A DNA stretch of 29,063 nt from assembly GCA_946803715.1 (NCBI GenBank), contig CAMPET010000237.1:26370-55432 (forward strand), given 5' to 3'. Source of the stretch: Beroe ovata. Taxonomy: Eukaryota; Ctenophora; Nuda; Beroida; Beroidae. The first letter of the stretch is position 1; the number at the start of each line of letters is the position of its first letter. Positions 1 to 10,849 of this stretch are shown here, in pieces. The position numbers were made by a program, and so were the translations under genes. A model generated the notes under the pieces. The model did not search any database and was not told the origin of the DNA. It saw only the letters and a list, made by a program, of their open reading frames with translations.

Positions 1-1160
1 CCCCCCCCCCACTTGCCGCTTCATCCTATTAATAGTGCTCTACTAGGGCCTATAGTCTATACATAGACGCATGTACACCCCCTCATTCAGTTTCACTTTA
101 TAGCATTTGACACTGAAATAAAGTGCGAATTCCGCTATCTATGTGAGTGTGTTCAACCGCCAAACTGAAGTGATATATATTAGCAGTTTTGTCAGGCTTC
201 TATCTTGATATAGACGCCCATCAAGTCTGCTATATGGTGAACGCATGCAATTATTGCAGGGTGAAATTGATTGAAGCGGCACGTCTTTAATGAGACACAT
301 GTATATCAACAGGTTAATCCGGAAATATGTGATGTGTGAAGTGACAAGTCTTTCCTGGTTTGTGTGTCCGTGGTTTAACTATAGAGCTTCACATTTGATC
401 TGATGATTTGAAATAACTTTGCAGAGGATTGGAAATAACCATGCAAACAAAATATGGAGGTGGATCAAGTTTTGTGCAAAGGATTTGAAAAATCTGAGGA
501 ACTTTTCTCTTACACATGTAAAAAGTACCTACATTCTAAGAGCTGTCTGCAGCACTGACGTCCTTTTTCCAAACCCCGCCCTCCTAAAAACCTGTTTATA
601 ACCCGGTTAGAGGGACAGAAACTGTCTAAAAACAGACTGCTAATAGCTATCATAGCACCCAGCCCTTCTTAACAACCCCTAAATTGGGAAAGTGCCAAAA
701 CTATCACAGTGAGACTGGGCATAATGAGCTAAGCCCGACGCCGGTTTGGCTTGGTCTGCTTGGTTTTATGAAGGAGCACATTTCTAAAACTTCCCTCCCT
801 AATTTCCGCCACATACCATTAAAATTATTAGTAAAACCATATCATGTTGTAGCTGTGTGTTATGTTCACGTGTGTTGGTATATTACGAGGTTAAGAATGT
901 GGGGAGGGGGAGAGAAAATGTTGACACTTCTCTTTCTAAACACGTGTTTGTTCGTCGTATTTCAGATTTACTTCAGAGTGCAGGGCGCGCCACATATCCT
1001 CTGCCTACCATTAGTAAACACGGACGGTGAATCAAATTTGCATGGAAAAATCTGTGACGACTTATTATAACGTATCAAGATGTGTGTTTTATATTAGTGT
1101 CAAATGAAGTGGTATATTGTTATCACTCAATAAACGTAATAGAGCCTCTCACAGACACGC
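1..1160. other. Non-coding region, left edge
   Basis: It begins with a homopolymer of ten or more C. The rest is AT-rich with no paired splice sites around a convincing open frame. A plus-strand open stretch at 684-1070 is the longest but has no recognisable motif and reads like chance. Confidence 0.5.
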
Positions 1161-1163
1161 ATT

Positions 1164-1228
1164 GTTGCCATGGTAACGCGTGCTGATTGGTCAGTGTGCG
1201 TCACGTGTGCGTGAGGGCGTGTCACGTG
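1164..1228. promoter_or_regulatory. X-box + ATTGG-N11-CACGTG + second CACGTG
   Basis: GTTGCCATGGTAAC (1164-1177) is a near-perfect palindromic X-box. It is followed by ATTGG (1186-1190), CACGTG (1202-1207) and CACGTG (1223-1228). A TATATA-like stretch lies at about 1271. This could be the promoter of a gene running off the left edge or one running right, but I found no convincing coding exon on either side, so the orientation is left open. Confidence 0.4.
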
Positions 1229-3997
1229 ACACCACTCTCACATGTTGGACACTGTGTTATCACACCAGAGCTATATAGATGTGTTCGGACTGTCTTTTTA
1301 CACCTCATTAACAGTAGACCTAGTTCCTGGTGAGATTTATGAAGGAGCAGCTGATATGGGGAACAGATATTGACCTTAGTCTGGATTAGAAATATATCTC
1401 ACAGCAGCTGCTGTCACAGAATACAGAGCTAAATTATCGATATGATAATTCGTATCACATAATAATGTACTACAACAACTGTGAATCTAGACTAACAATT
1501 AAACATGTTAGCGATAGTGTCTATCAGCGCGAGAGGTCACATCAAAATTCACCAACGAGTCTCCAACGGAAAAATTGATAAAACAGTTCCATTTAACCAC
1601 TGCAATTTGCTAACCTCCAGGTGAAAATATTTTACGAAAATTCTTTCACCAAATATTTTACACGACGGGGGGAGGAAATTAATGAAAATATATATTATTT
1701 ATTCCAGCTGGCTGTCAAGTAACATTGATTCCCAGCTATTTCGCTTTACTACCGAGAAACGTGAAACAGCGCAACACTGCTGATATTGCTGTTGTTGTTG
1801 CTGCGGACAACAGTGTAGCTCTGAGAATATCGTGCAAAATTAGCTCAACGAATGGTGAAAAAACGTTGTGGCTGCGTCTCCATTCTCAGAAGAATGTTCA
1901 ATCCCATAGATACCTAGTGCATAACCAAATTACTTTTGTCCTAGGTCGCCGTTGAGTAGTTTCCGATCTGCCATTTCATACCCCTTATAACTACTAACTA
2001 GGAGCACAACACCACACACACACACAGACACACACACAGACACACACACATACACACACACAGACACACACACACACAGAGGCGCATCTACCCCCATTCC
2101 ATTTACAAGCAGATACTAATAAACCAGTCATTGCCGTCCGAGGCGTGGTCTCACAATTCCAATTTCCATCGTGTATATTATGATACAGACTCGAATATGT
2201 GAATGATTGAAATTCGTCAAATTCTGATAAAATCCCATCAGTTGGGCATGCATCAGCTATATGATTGATCATTTTCCATCATCATAAAGCTTCCCTTGGA
2301 ATCATAGTATATACCGTAAGTGTGTGTGGGAATTGAATAGTTACAGAGAAAAGCTCTTGCGCCAAGAAGAAGTGACAAATGTGTCAATGCTTGAAATTAT
2401 TTCCTATCAATTTCCCATCATTAGAATCATGAGCGTTATGTGAACGAATTTCAAATCTCATGATTATTCATTAATAATCTATTGCAGTACGAAAAACACA
2501 TCGGTGAAGGAAAAGTGTCAATTTTGAATTGGATCACATCTCTCTTTTTCAAAATTGATCATTCTCAAACAGTGCTCCTGTCACTTTATGACGTGGACGT
2601 GAGAAATTCACCAAGAAAAACCAATTTCTAACTAATTGAACGTGTCAGGGTAATTAATTTGAACTTTACGATCAGTTTGATTCACCAGTGTGAGTGAGTG
2701 TCAATCAATCATGTGTCACTGACACATATGCCCATATTATTTTAACTATATTTACACGTGAGTTTCGTGACAGCCGAGATTTGTCAATAGCTTTTTGACG
2801 TCGCACCACAGAGCTTTTTTGATCATATCTATTCAGTCCGATTCATGATTTATTATCGTGGAAAAACTTCAATTTCCCAATTCCTGGCTGTTCTTGGCAA
2901 ACTGTCCCTTGAACCCATACAGATGTCACCCTCTGGGAGGAAATGTGGGAGGGGTGGGGGGAGATAAGGAGATTATTGTCCAGCTCTGTATGTTGACTGA
3001 GATAAGGGCAGTGTTTTTGGAGGAGTTGAAAGGTGTGAGGGGAGATGAAATTGGTGAGAGACATGGTGATAAGACAGCCTAGAGAAGATAGTGTAGAGAG
3101 TGCAGTCTATGTTGAATAGCTCTCAACTTGAGCACTGAGCAGTGCTCACTGAGCACATACTGTCTGTTTTATCTGTAATATCTGTCCATGTGGTTGTCCA
3201 ATGTAGAGACTATATTTACCAACGAAAACATTTCGGACAAGCTTAGCATTCCCGATGATAAAAGATGGTGCCTTTCATCTGTGAGCAGACATTCTCAACT
3301 CTCATCTAGATATTGTACAAAAGTGTTTTTGCTCGAGATGTTCGAATAATGATTCCCAAAATTTAACAGCTGCTTCATGATGGTCTGATAGCACGATCAT
3401 GATTATTGATTAGCATGGCTCAGTATGAATCGATAAGCATGAATCAGGAGCACAGGTGGCACCAAAAACCGGTGATAATAGGGGATCGTAAACTAGGAAC
3501 CGGTGCTGTTTTCTCGATATTGTTCACGGTTCGTATCATAATTATTGATTTGTAGGTTCTTTGAAAGTGGGGCCACCGCCAAATCGAAATCTGACAATGG
3601 CTCTGACGGCTGCCTGTGACATAGTAAACAAGAATCGATTACTGTCTGATTCATGGTTCATTTAAGTCCCCCTAGAAATTTCATGAGTAAATGGTAGGAT
3701 AACTGTCAATATTTTCCATCCAAATTATAAAGTTAAACCTCAAGAATACGATTGTCAAGTTATCTCACCTTCAAAAATATCCAACAGATCGCTCACACGA
3801 ATTATTCCTCAATTGATCACGTGCAAAGCGCACTAATTGAGGGATTTTGACGGTGTAAATAATACGATCACATATTTCATACGATGCATGGCCAAGAACT
3901 CGTTTTTTTCTCACATGAACTTCCACAAATGCCAATCTCTAGGATTCGCTCGGTGCATGTTTTTGATGGGCATAAGTCCGTTTGCCACTTTGGCCAG
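1229..3997. other. Non-coding region
   Basis: AT-rich, containing one microsatellite (2012-2079) and scattered CACGTG sites. Short open frames at 1725-1955 and 2843-3082 lack recognisable protein features. I see no gene. Confidence 0.5.
2012..2079. repeat. (CA)n microsatellite with CAGA/CATA interruptions
   Basis: About 68 bp of CA dinucleotides with regular GA and TA interruptions, suggesting a small higher-order repeat. Intergenic. Confidence 0.95.
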
Positions 3998-4091
3998 GCG
4001 CCGGTCTTACGCAGGTCTAACGCCGGTCTAATGCCGGTCTAACGCCGGTCTAACGCCGGTCTAATGCAGGTTTGGCGCCGGTCTTGTGCAG
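3998..4091. repeat. 11-bp GC-rich minisatellite
   Basis: There are about eight units of GCCGGTCTAAC or close variants (changes at CCGG/CAGG and ACG/ATG). They end at an ambiguous base (4092). The array stands out as GC-rich in AT-rich surroundings. Confidence 0.75.
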
Positions 4092-4233
4092 NAAATCACG
4101 GCGACAGGTCATGAAAAAGTGGAGAAGCTCGATAAAAGTCGAGATTCATGAAAATTTCGATCTCGGGGTTTATTATTACCTGTGAGTTAAAGTTACAGCT
4201 TCTGTAAGTATAGATCAAGATGAGCTCCGAAAT

Positions 4234-4292
4234 TGTATGTGTGTGTGTTCTGTGTGTGCATGTGTTCGTGTGTCTGTGTGTGTATGTGTTTG
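4234..4292. repeat. Imperfect (GT)n microsatellite
   Basis: GT-rich run with TC, CA and AT interruptions. Confidence 0.8.
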
Positions 4293-5530
4293 TCACGAGT
4301 GAAACCCGTCTGTAATTTCTAATCAACTGCACTCAATCGCACTTGATCTCACCACACTTATCTCTTGTAATTGTATGGGTGTTCTATCCCAGAAGTTTTC
4401 CCTACCCTTCTCACGATTAGAAATCATGTGCCTATAATATGTCTCGAATCACGTGGCGGTCATTGTGTCTTTGTCATTTGGGAATCGGAATTTGGTGGGA
4501 AATAGTAATCCGCCAAATAATATTAGGAACAACTTTCCTAGCTTATGACTCACTCTTAGTCTAAATCACTCGGATGGTACTAAATCCAAACCATGCCTAG
4601 AAAAATGTCTTGACCATTGACTTCAAGCCGAGGAATGTGGCCCATTGTTTCCGTTAATAGACCTCTGCTTGCATTGTTTCTCGAAAAATAATGGACTTCC
4701 ACTTTCAGAATCACTCCATTTTCCAGACTCCCACATCTTTCACATTATACTTCACGAAAGGTGTGACCACCTCACATTATGTGCTACAGGGTTCCCCATT
4801 AACATGTTCCACTTCCATTATGCTTTCCGGAGCTCACTCTAATTTTAGAGTCAGAAATTATGTTTTGGCGAAAAAAAGTTGTCATCGGAGTTGAAAAACA
4901 ATACTCAGTAGCAAAACCTTATAAAACGTTCAAATTTGTCTCATATAGACAGTTTTTGACGTTTGCACGCGCCAGGGGGCCCTTGGAAATGACATTTTTC
5001 TGTTTTTCAATAAATCAACGTGTGCCAAAAACAGAACTCCTCACTACCTAAAATTGCACACACTAATATGTTTGTATATCAGAATTTTCCAAAAAAAAGC
5101 ATTATAAATGAATTTCTCCCACCCATATTGGCTACGTTTTAGCAAAAAACCGATGCACGTTCAAAAAGTTGTTGACAGTTTTATGTCATACAGCAAAACC
5201 GACAACCAGCTTGATGAAGGAGTAGAATAGTGGCGTATAACGGTGGTTAATTATGAGCAGAATTGTTGGAAATGTTAATTTTGGTGTGTTCTGTCAAAAA
5301 AAAATAAATGCCAAACGGAACTACTTTTTTTAACAATTTCCGATGAAAATCAAATGTAAAAGTTCAAATATATCATTATCACAAACCTCTCTTTTATCCT
5401 GAGAGAATGAGAGCATCTCTTCTATACTTCTTCCATTTTGACACCACTATTACGTCATGCAGATGCTGATCCAATGATTGTGATGTTAGTGATAGTGATA
5501 CAGCAAGCCAGTCAAAATCCCATAGATAAT

Positions 5531-5600
5531 ACTTGAGTAATTATTAGACTTGAGTAATTACACTTGACTAATTAAACTTGAGTAATTATACTTGAGTATT
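5531..5600. repeat. 14-17-bp tandem repeat ACTTGAGTAATTA
   Basis: There are five copies of ACTTGAGTAATTA or near copies (one ACTTGACTAATTA), mostly at 14-bp spacing, in AT-rich intergenic DNA. Confidence 0.7.
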
Positions 5601-5817
5601 GTGAAATTATCAGATTCTCTAGGATGAGTCACACTATTTTAATCGAATTTTGTGCATCATTTTTCTCGATATCAAGCACCATGATCTCTATACCATGAAA
5701 TTGAAAAAATTCATTTCCCAGCCATTGTCAAGTGAGAAAGTGGTGACCCTCAAATATTCATGAAAAATGACCCCAGATTGCACGATTGCACTTGGGAAAT
5801 GAAGAGCCAGGCATTAC

Positions 5818-5870
5818 CATTTCATTCAAAACGGTCATTTCATTCAAAAAGGTCAGTAATTCAAAAATTC
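5818..5870. repeat. 18-bp tandem repeat CATTTCATTCAAAACGGT
   Basis: There are two nearly identical 18-bp units (5818-5835 and 5836-5853, one base different) and a decayed third. Confidence 0.6.
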
Positions 5871-7651
5871 TGATTCTAATACGGTCATCTATCGTGCGTT
5901 TATTCAGCTAACTTATGATCTATCAAGATATGGAGTTGAACCATTTCTTGGATGAACTATCAACAACAGAAATGACCCTACTGTCAGCATGTACTCCCAT
6001 CTTTTGACGTAATCTGAGGAGAGAATCATAAAAACAACTCCAAATTTAGAGTGAGCATCTAATTATTATGATCTAAAGCTGGCCAAATTAGAATAATTTG
6101 TGTGATATACTCGACAAATTCCTTTTCATCGACATTTTTCAGGATTCCGGCCTTTTTTCTCTACATCTTGATCATATCACGGGTCATAATCATGTGTGAT
6201 TCGAAGAAATTATCATGGCACGCTCAAAAGCCATGCACTTCAAATGATTGTGTTCACATGGTCTGGTTCCATGTAATCACACTTTCCGGAATATTCGTCT
6301 CGAATTAGTCGCAATGTTAATCAATGTTTTTCACACTGCTGCTAGACAGATTATAGACTTGGACCGCAAAATGCCATTTGTTTGTTTTCAGACTGCCGTC
6401 TACGCGATGCAAGAATAATCCGGAATTTTCTGCCGGAAAAGCTTGTGTCGCGAGACAAATTTAGTAAAAATTTCATGCTAAAAATACTTGGCTTGCTCTA
6501 AGATTGCGGTTATGATCTGTATTTAAATTGTAGTCTTGACAAATTCCGTTATTTTCGAGAATACGAGTTTTTTCACATGTGTATTAATCATAAATTATCA
6601 AATCAGATTGGAATAGCAGGACGAAAAAAAAATAATTCACGATTTCGAAATTCGTGTGACTCATCTTAGAATTTAATAGTTTCTACGACTGTCAAACTTG
6701 ACAATAAGTAAAACGCATCTGTCACTGTAATAACGCAAAGAACATATTTACAGGGCACATAAATGAACAAATATTATGCGTGGCGTAACACTTATAATTA
6801 ATTGATATTATATGATGATGAATAACATATAGTTATACTGCATGTAACATCGAGATATACAGGGGAAATCTTAACTTGAGAAAAATTTGGTCTCCTAAAA
6901 GCCTAAGGGGAGCCGATATATCCTGAGATGCAAAGTCCGATTCTTTTTTCAAGGTAAACTTAGTTTTACAGTTTTAGTGCCCGAAAAATTAATGTAGTTG
7001 CAGCAAAAAATAAACATGACAAATTAAAAATTTAAAATAAAACATTATATTCATGGATAGATTGTAGTCAAATAATATGTAACGTATACGGTAAAGTGAA
7101 ATAAATCAGCTGAGCACAGAATTAAGTTCCTTGCCTTAATACACGAGTGTAAGGAGTATGTATAATGTATACACAATGCATATGGTACACACTATACAAT
7201 GTACATTCAGTGTATACACTCAACTACCTTCCTTCCTTTATCTATGACCCAAGCTTCTCAAAAACAAGGACATCGCTACTACGTGAATTACATTCTTACC
7301 AAATCCTGCATAATATTATTCACGTGACTATAAATTCAAATAATTAATTATGACTCATACAATTATCATAAAGCTTCTGTACATTGATATATCATACACA
7401 CACAAAGTCATGCACATGTAATTATTTCATATATTACTGCCAAACATATAGTGTCAAATAAGTGTATACGCGGGATGATCCTAAACAAAATTCACACAAT
7501 TCTTACTCACTCATCGTCCAATTCTATACTCTATAATCTCTCAGTTCAGTCTATCAAGCTTCATTTTCTCTCATCCATCAATTGATCGATCAATCAAATG
7601 ACGACTGATGAGTTTATATCACAAAGTCCCTCTCTCCAACAGATGTGCTCA

Positions 7652-8257
7652 TCAATTGACATCAATCTCCTCGGTTGACGCTAGCAACTCCTCAGGAACA
7701 TCCAGGAAGAAGTCGGCCGGAGTGAGATGTTCCAAGTCCGCCCCCGCTTTGAACGTGATGTACCCGTGGTTAAGGAGGCCCTGTGCGATCGCCATGATCA
7801 TCCAGTTCTTGTCGACCCGCTGAGAGAGGCCCAGTCGTTTGGTGATTGGGATCAGGTGAACACTCCGCCTCACGTGGTACACACTCTCCACATTGAACAG
7901 AACACGGATAATGCAATCCGCACTGTCCTGCGAGAGCGTGTAGGGGCGGTCATTTGTGTCGTCCTTCAGGAGGGACTCAGCCACGGCAGCCGCAGCCGCC
8001 GAGTTTTTGTGTTGTTGTTGTTGTTCCGTCATGATTGCCGCCTGTTCAGTTGTTATCTGGGTACCGTCGCTGTTGTAGAGATGCCCGGCAGGGCGGGCTT
8101 TGGACGGGCGGTAGCTTTGCCGTTTGCACTCCCGACGTCGCTCCCGGCACGAGTCGATGATGTGGTTACGGATCCCTTGGATCCCGAAACACAGCTCGGG
8201 AATGCAGCAGACCGGGGAGAGTTTTTCAGTGAGTTGCTCGAGAACCTGGAGATCCTC
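7652..8257 (-). CDS. Exon 8 (last coding exon), C-terminal domain (residues 405-605)
   Basis: The acceptor CCCGCCCTCAG precedes GAGGATCTC, 146 nt downstream of exon 7. There are 201 codons and a TGA stop at 7654-7652. In order the exon encodes a helical segment with CCIPELCFGIQGIRNHIID (421-439), a basic run CRERRRECKRQ (441-451), a linker with QQQQ and five alanines, and a compact C-terminal module (about 510-595). That module contains CIIRVLFNVESVYHVRRS (519-536), ITKRLGLSQRVDKNW (542-556) and LTPADFFLDVPEELL (583-597). It might be a small alpha/beta or winged-helix-like fold (inference). A shorter frame starting at the internal Met480 exists, but the reading is open back to the acceptor and in phase with exon 7. 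No canonical AATAAA is seen on this strand in the 600 bases after the stop. Confidence 0.9.
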   Translation of the reverse strand, partial: EDLQVLEQLTEKLSPVCCIPELCFGIQGIRNHIIDSCRERRRECKRQSYRPSKARPAGHLYNSDGTQITTEQAAIMTEQQQQHKNSAAAAAVAESLLKDDTNDRPYTLSQDSADCIIRVLFNVESVYHVRRSVHLIPITKRLGLSQRVDKNWMIMAIAQGLLNHGYITFKAGADLEHLTPADFFLDVPEELLASTEEIDVN

Positions 8258-8403
8258 CTGAGGGCGGGAAAATGGAGGGTTAGAGAGAGGACGAGGATTG
8301 GGGAGCCCATGGGGTAATCATCATCACCGAAAACTAGACTGGTCCCAAATTTAGTTGGGTTTGTTCACTTCGAATATACCGATCAGTTTTTATAATAACA
8401 AAC

Positions 8404-8574
8404 CTTGGAGTTTCGATCGGCATCAGTGTAAAAGAAGGGAGGGGGGTCTCGGAATACAGTCCGACATGCTCTCTTGATGAGGTTTCTCTTGGTAAGGTAG
8501 TGGGAGTGTAGACGGGGATTGACCTGCTTGAGACGCTCCTGGGACTCTCTCGTGAGCTTACCTCGGCAGTTGAC
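8404..8574 (-). CDS. Exon 7, basic helical domain, first half (residues 348-404)
   Basis: The acceptor CTCTTCACTTCAG precedes GTCAACTGC, and the donor is CCAAG|GTTTGT at 8403-8398. There are 57 codons with many C- or G-ending codons, unlike the AT-rich introns. The sequence contains LTRESQERLKQ (354-364), YLTKRNLIKRACRTVFRD (373-390) and PPPFFYTDADR (391-401). The Lys/Arg-rich helices suggest nucleic-acid or protein binding in the nucleus. The RNLIKRAC-VF pattern followed by a later IIDSCRERRR in exon 8 loosely recalls a BEN-type domain. This is pattern recall only. Confidence 0.85.
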
Positions 8575-9333
8575 CTGAAGTGAAGAGAAGGTAAGTATTG
8601 TCCTGGAATGAGGACTTGGTAAGTCGGAATCTAACTGTCAGTTCGATTGTCAGTGCAGTAAGTTTAGAAGAGATTTGTGGTAAGAGAGATGTGTCAGTTA
8701 GTGAGAGTGATGGGGGAGCAGAATGAATCGCGTTATCGGTCTCGAAATCCCCGAACGGAGATGAGATTCGTGATTGGATCAGATTTTCGACGATATTATC
8801 TCCAGTCTCCTGCTGTGATATACCATTTCCTGATTCTAGACGTATTATAAACTTTGGATTCACTTGATCTAAACGATATTGGTTTGATACTTCTCTACAA
8901 ACCCAAAATCGAAATGATTGTGGATTAAGTTGTTTGGTAGTGTATGGGAAAGCTCTCAGTCTCTGAATCATGTTTCAATAGCTATGCCACAAGTATAAGC
9001 ACATGTCAGTACATCGGCTAAAGATCCCGCATCACCCCATGCTATAACAGTCTGATATTACACCATGATCCCTTTCCTCTTCTCTACTCAACACCCCCTC
9101 ACTCAATGTTGAGGAGAACAACCCCCTAGCATCATCCCCCCAGTAAGATTGCCGACACTAAATTTCACAAGATACTAATTTCCCAATCAACCCTTCCTCA
9201 ACTCTATAATTTATTCTCCGAACTTAGGAACACGGAAATTATATCTCGAAACTTTGTATCAGGTCATTGGTTCGGGGAAGCAGACCATGGGGTCGTCTAA
9301 TAGCAATGGAGACTCCAAATTGGACACTTGGGT

Positions 9334-9420
9334 GTGATTGCCCGTTCCTCATTGGTTGGTTGGATGTGATTGCTTGATCCTCATTGGTCAGTTGTGCGTG
9401 ATTGCTTGCTTCTAATAGGA
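9334..9420. repeat. 32-bp repeat with CCAAT motifs
   Basis: GTGATTGC recurs at 9334, 9366 and 9398, exactly 32 bp apart; the first two units carry CCTCATTGGT. It lies in the large intron. Confidence 0.55.
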
Positions 9421-9564
9421 TATACTATATCATATAGGTTGATTGGCTTGTGATCTAGGCGTTGTATGTTCAGCTGGTGATTATATATCCCTCTAGAACC
9501 CGGTCCCCAGTAATTGATACTAATCGGGATATGTGAAGTCACGTGAATGACCATCTACTCTCTG

Positions 9565-9605
9565 ATTGGCTCATATATTAACACACGTGTGGTCACCATG
9601 GAAAC
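9565..9605. promoter_or_regulatory. ATTGG, CACGTG, X-box-like cluster (intronic)
   Basis: ATTGG (9565-9569), CACGTG (9584-9589) and GTCACCATGGAAAC (9592-9605, near the X-box consensus) lie within 41 bp. This is the same trio as at 1164 and 26530, but the ATTGG-CACGTG spacing is 14, not 11. It lies inside the 8.1-kb intron and might be an intronic enhancer or chance clustering in a motif-rich genome. Confidence 0.35.
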
Positions 9606-10262
9606 ACATCTGCAATACGTATGATCAATGTTCATCCACCTATCAAATTGGGGCTCTGTTCACGAATCATGATTCATGGGGCTTTTTCTTGCGAAACGAA
9701 ATCGAGGTTGCGCGATTCACTAATCGTATGCGGCAATTTGAATCAGAATGATCTTTCAGAATATTCGTAGAAATGCAAATATCGTATGTACCCCTAATTT
9801 GAATTAAAATAAACCTCAGTCCGACAGATTTCAATTTAACCAAAAATGAAAATTGTGTGATCATGGAAATAAGCGATTTAGAATCGTCGCAAGCAGTGAG
9901 ATTCTAGAGGAGAGTTTTGTTCAAAGCAGGCAGCAGGCTCCAGGGTGACTATTGACTAACTTGTAAAAAGTACGTCTCAAGTGTTTGGAGATCTTTTAAT
10001 TACTACATTTTGTTGAAAATAGAATCCCTATCGTTTTACGACAAGTGATCCATCCCGCGCAATGAATATTCACCGTATCAGTTCTCGCGAGGTCTTCATT
10101 ATCGATCTCATTATGAGTCCCAAGTGAGAGCTAGAGACAAAAGGGAGCATCGGGGGGTAAGAGAGTGACACATTTAGTGCATCTATCGCTCAAGTGGAGA
10201 TAAAAGTCACGTGACTTAAAAAACACAAAACAAAAAATATAGTGCGCGCGCCGGGGCATCGA

Positions 10263-10311
10263 GCCTGCGCAAGCAACCCCAATGATATTTCAATAGATTG
10301 CTTGCGCAGGC
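10263..10311. repeat. Perfect 14-bp inverted repeat (hairpin)
   Basis: The arms GCCTGCGCAAGCAA (10263-10276) and TTGCTTGCGCAGGC (10298-10311) are exact reverse complements around a 21-bp AT-rich loop. Each arm contains TGCGCA, the core of NRF-1-type sites. A CATATATAAG stretch follows at about 10319. It is intronic in the gene model. Confidence 0.6.
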
Positions 10312-10515
10312 CGGTCACATATATAAGTGAACACAATAGTGTGTTATTCTCTTACTATTTGTACCGCTTTTTATTCAAGGAGGTGCGAAGTTTTGGGCGA
10401 AGAGATGCATGAGGGGGATGAGAAATATCGATTTAATAACATAATACACCAAAACATTATATGAGTGAGCGAGAGCTGGGGCACGACATTGTGGGACTGT
10501 GCAGAGGTCGGTTGG

Positions 10516-10523
10516 ACACACAC

Positions 10524-10569
<46 letters not shown>

Positions 10570-10577
10570 ACACACAA
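10516..10577. repeat. (CA)n microsatellite
   Basis: About 60 bp, almost pure CA with single CG and TA interruptions. Intronic. Confidence 0.95.
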
Positions 10578-10849
10578 AATCATCCATTGGGACCAATTTC
10601 TCCATAATAAATTAAGTTGAATGACGGCAATAGAATCACGGGGATTTTAGTACGTTGATAGGCGGAAGGGGATAGAGTCACTCCAAGTCTACAATTACTT
10701 TTATTCGAGATGTGTCCCACTGAAGAATTGCAAGATAGAGATGGTTTGTCACGAATCACATAGGATGCCTATTTCCGGGTAGTCTCGGTCCATGAGGTTA
10801 TCAGGGATATGATCTTGTAACCAGGATTACATTTTTCAGCGATTTACCG

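Larger units (their letters stand above)
4293..7651. other. Non-coding region including the gene's 3' flank
   Basis: AT-rich with two small tandem repeats. The part just below 7652 is the expected 3' untranslated region of the minus-strand gene. I see no canonical AATAAA on that strand down to about 7040, so the 3' end is not placed. Confidence 0.45.

Noticed and set aside
684-1070. 128-codon plus-strand open frame
   Set aside because: No recognisable domain, no credible splice or promoter context on that strand, and composition like surrounding non-coding DNA. A TTTCAG within it gives an acceptor-like site but no convincing exon.
8558-8971. 137-codon minus-strand open frame upstream of exon 7
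   Set aside because: It runs through the exon 7 acceptor in a different frame and lacks protein features. The exon 7 frame joins in phase with exons 6 and 8.
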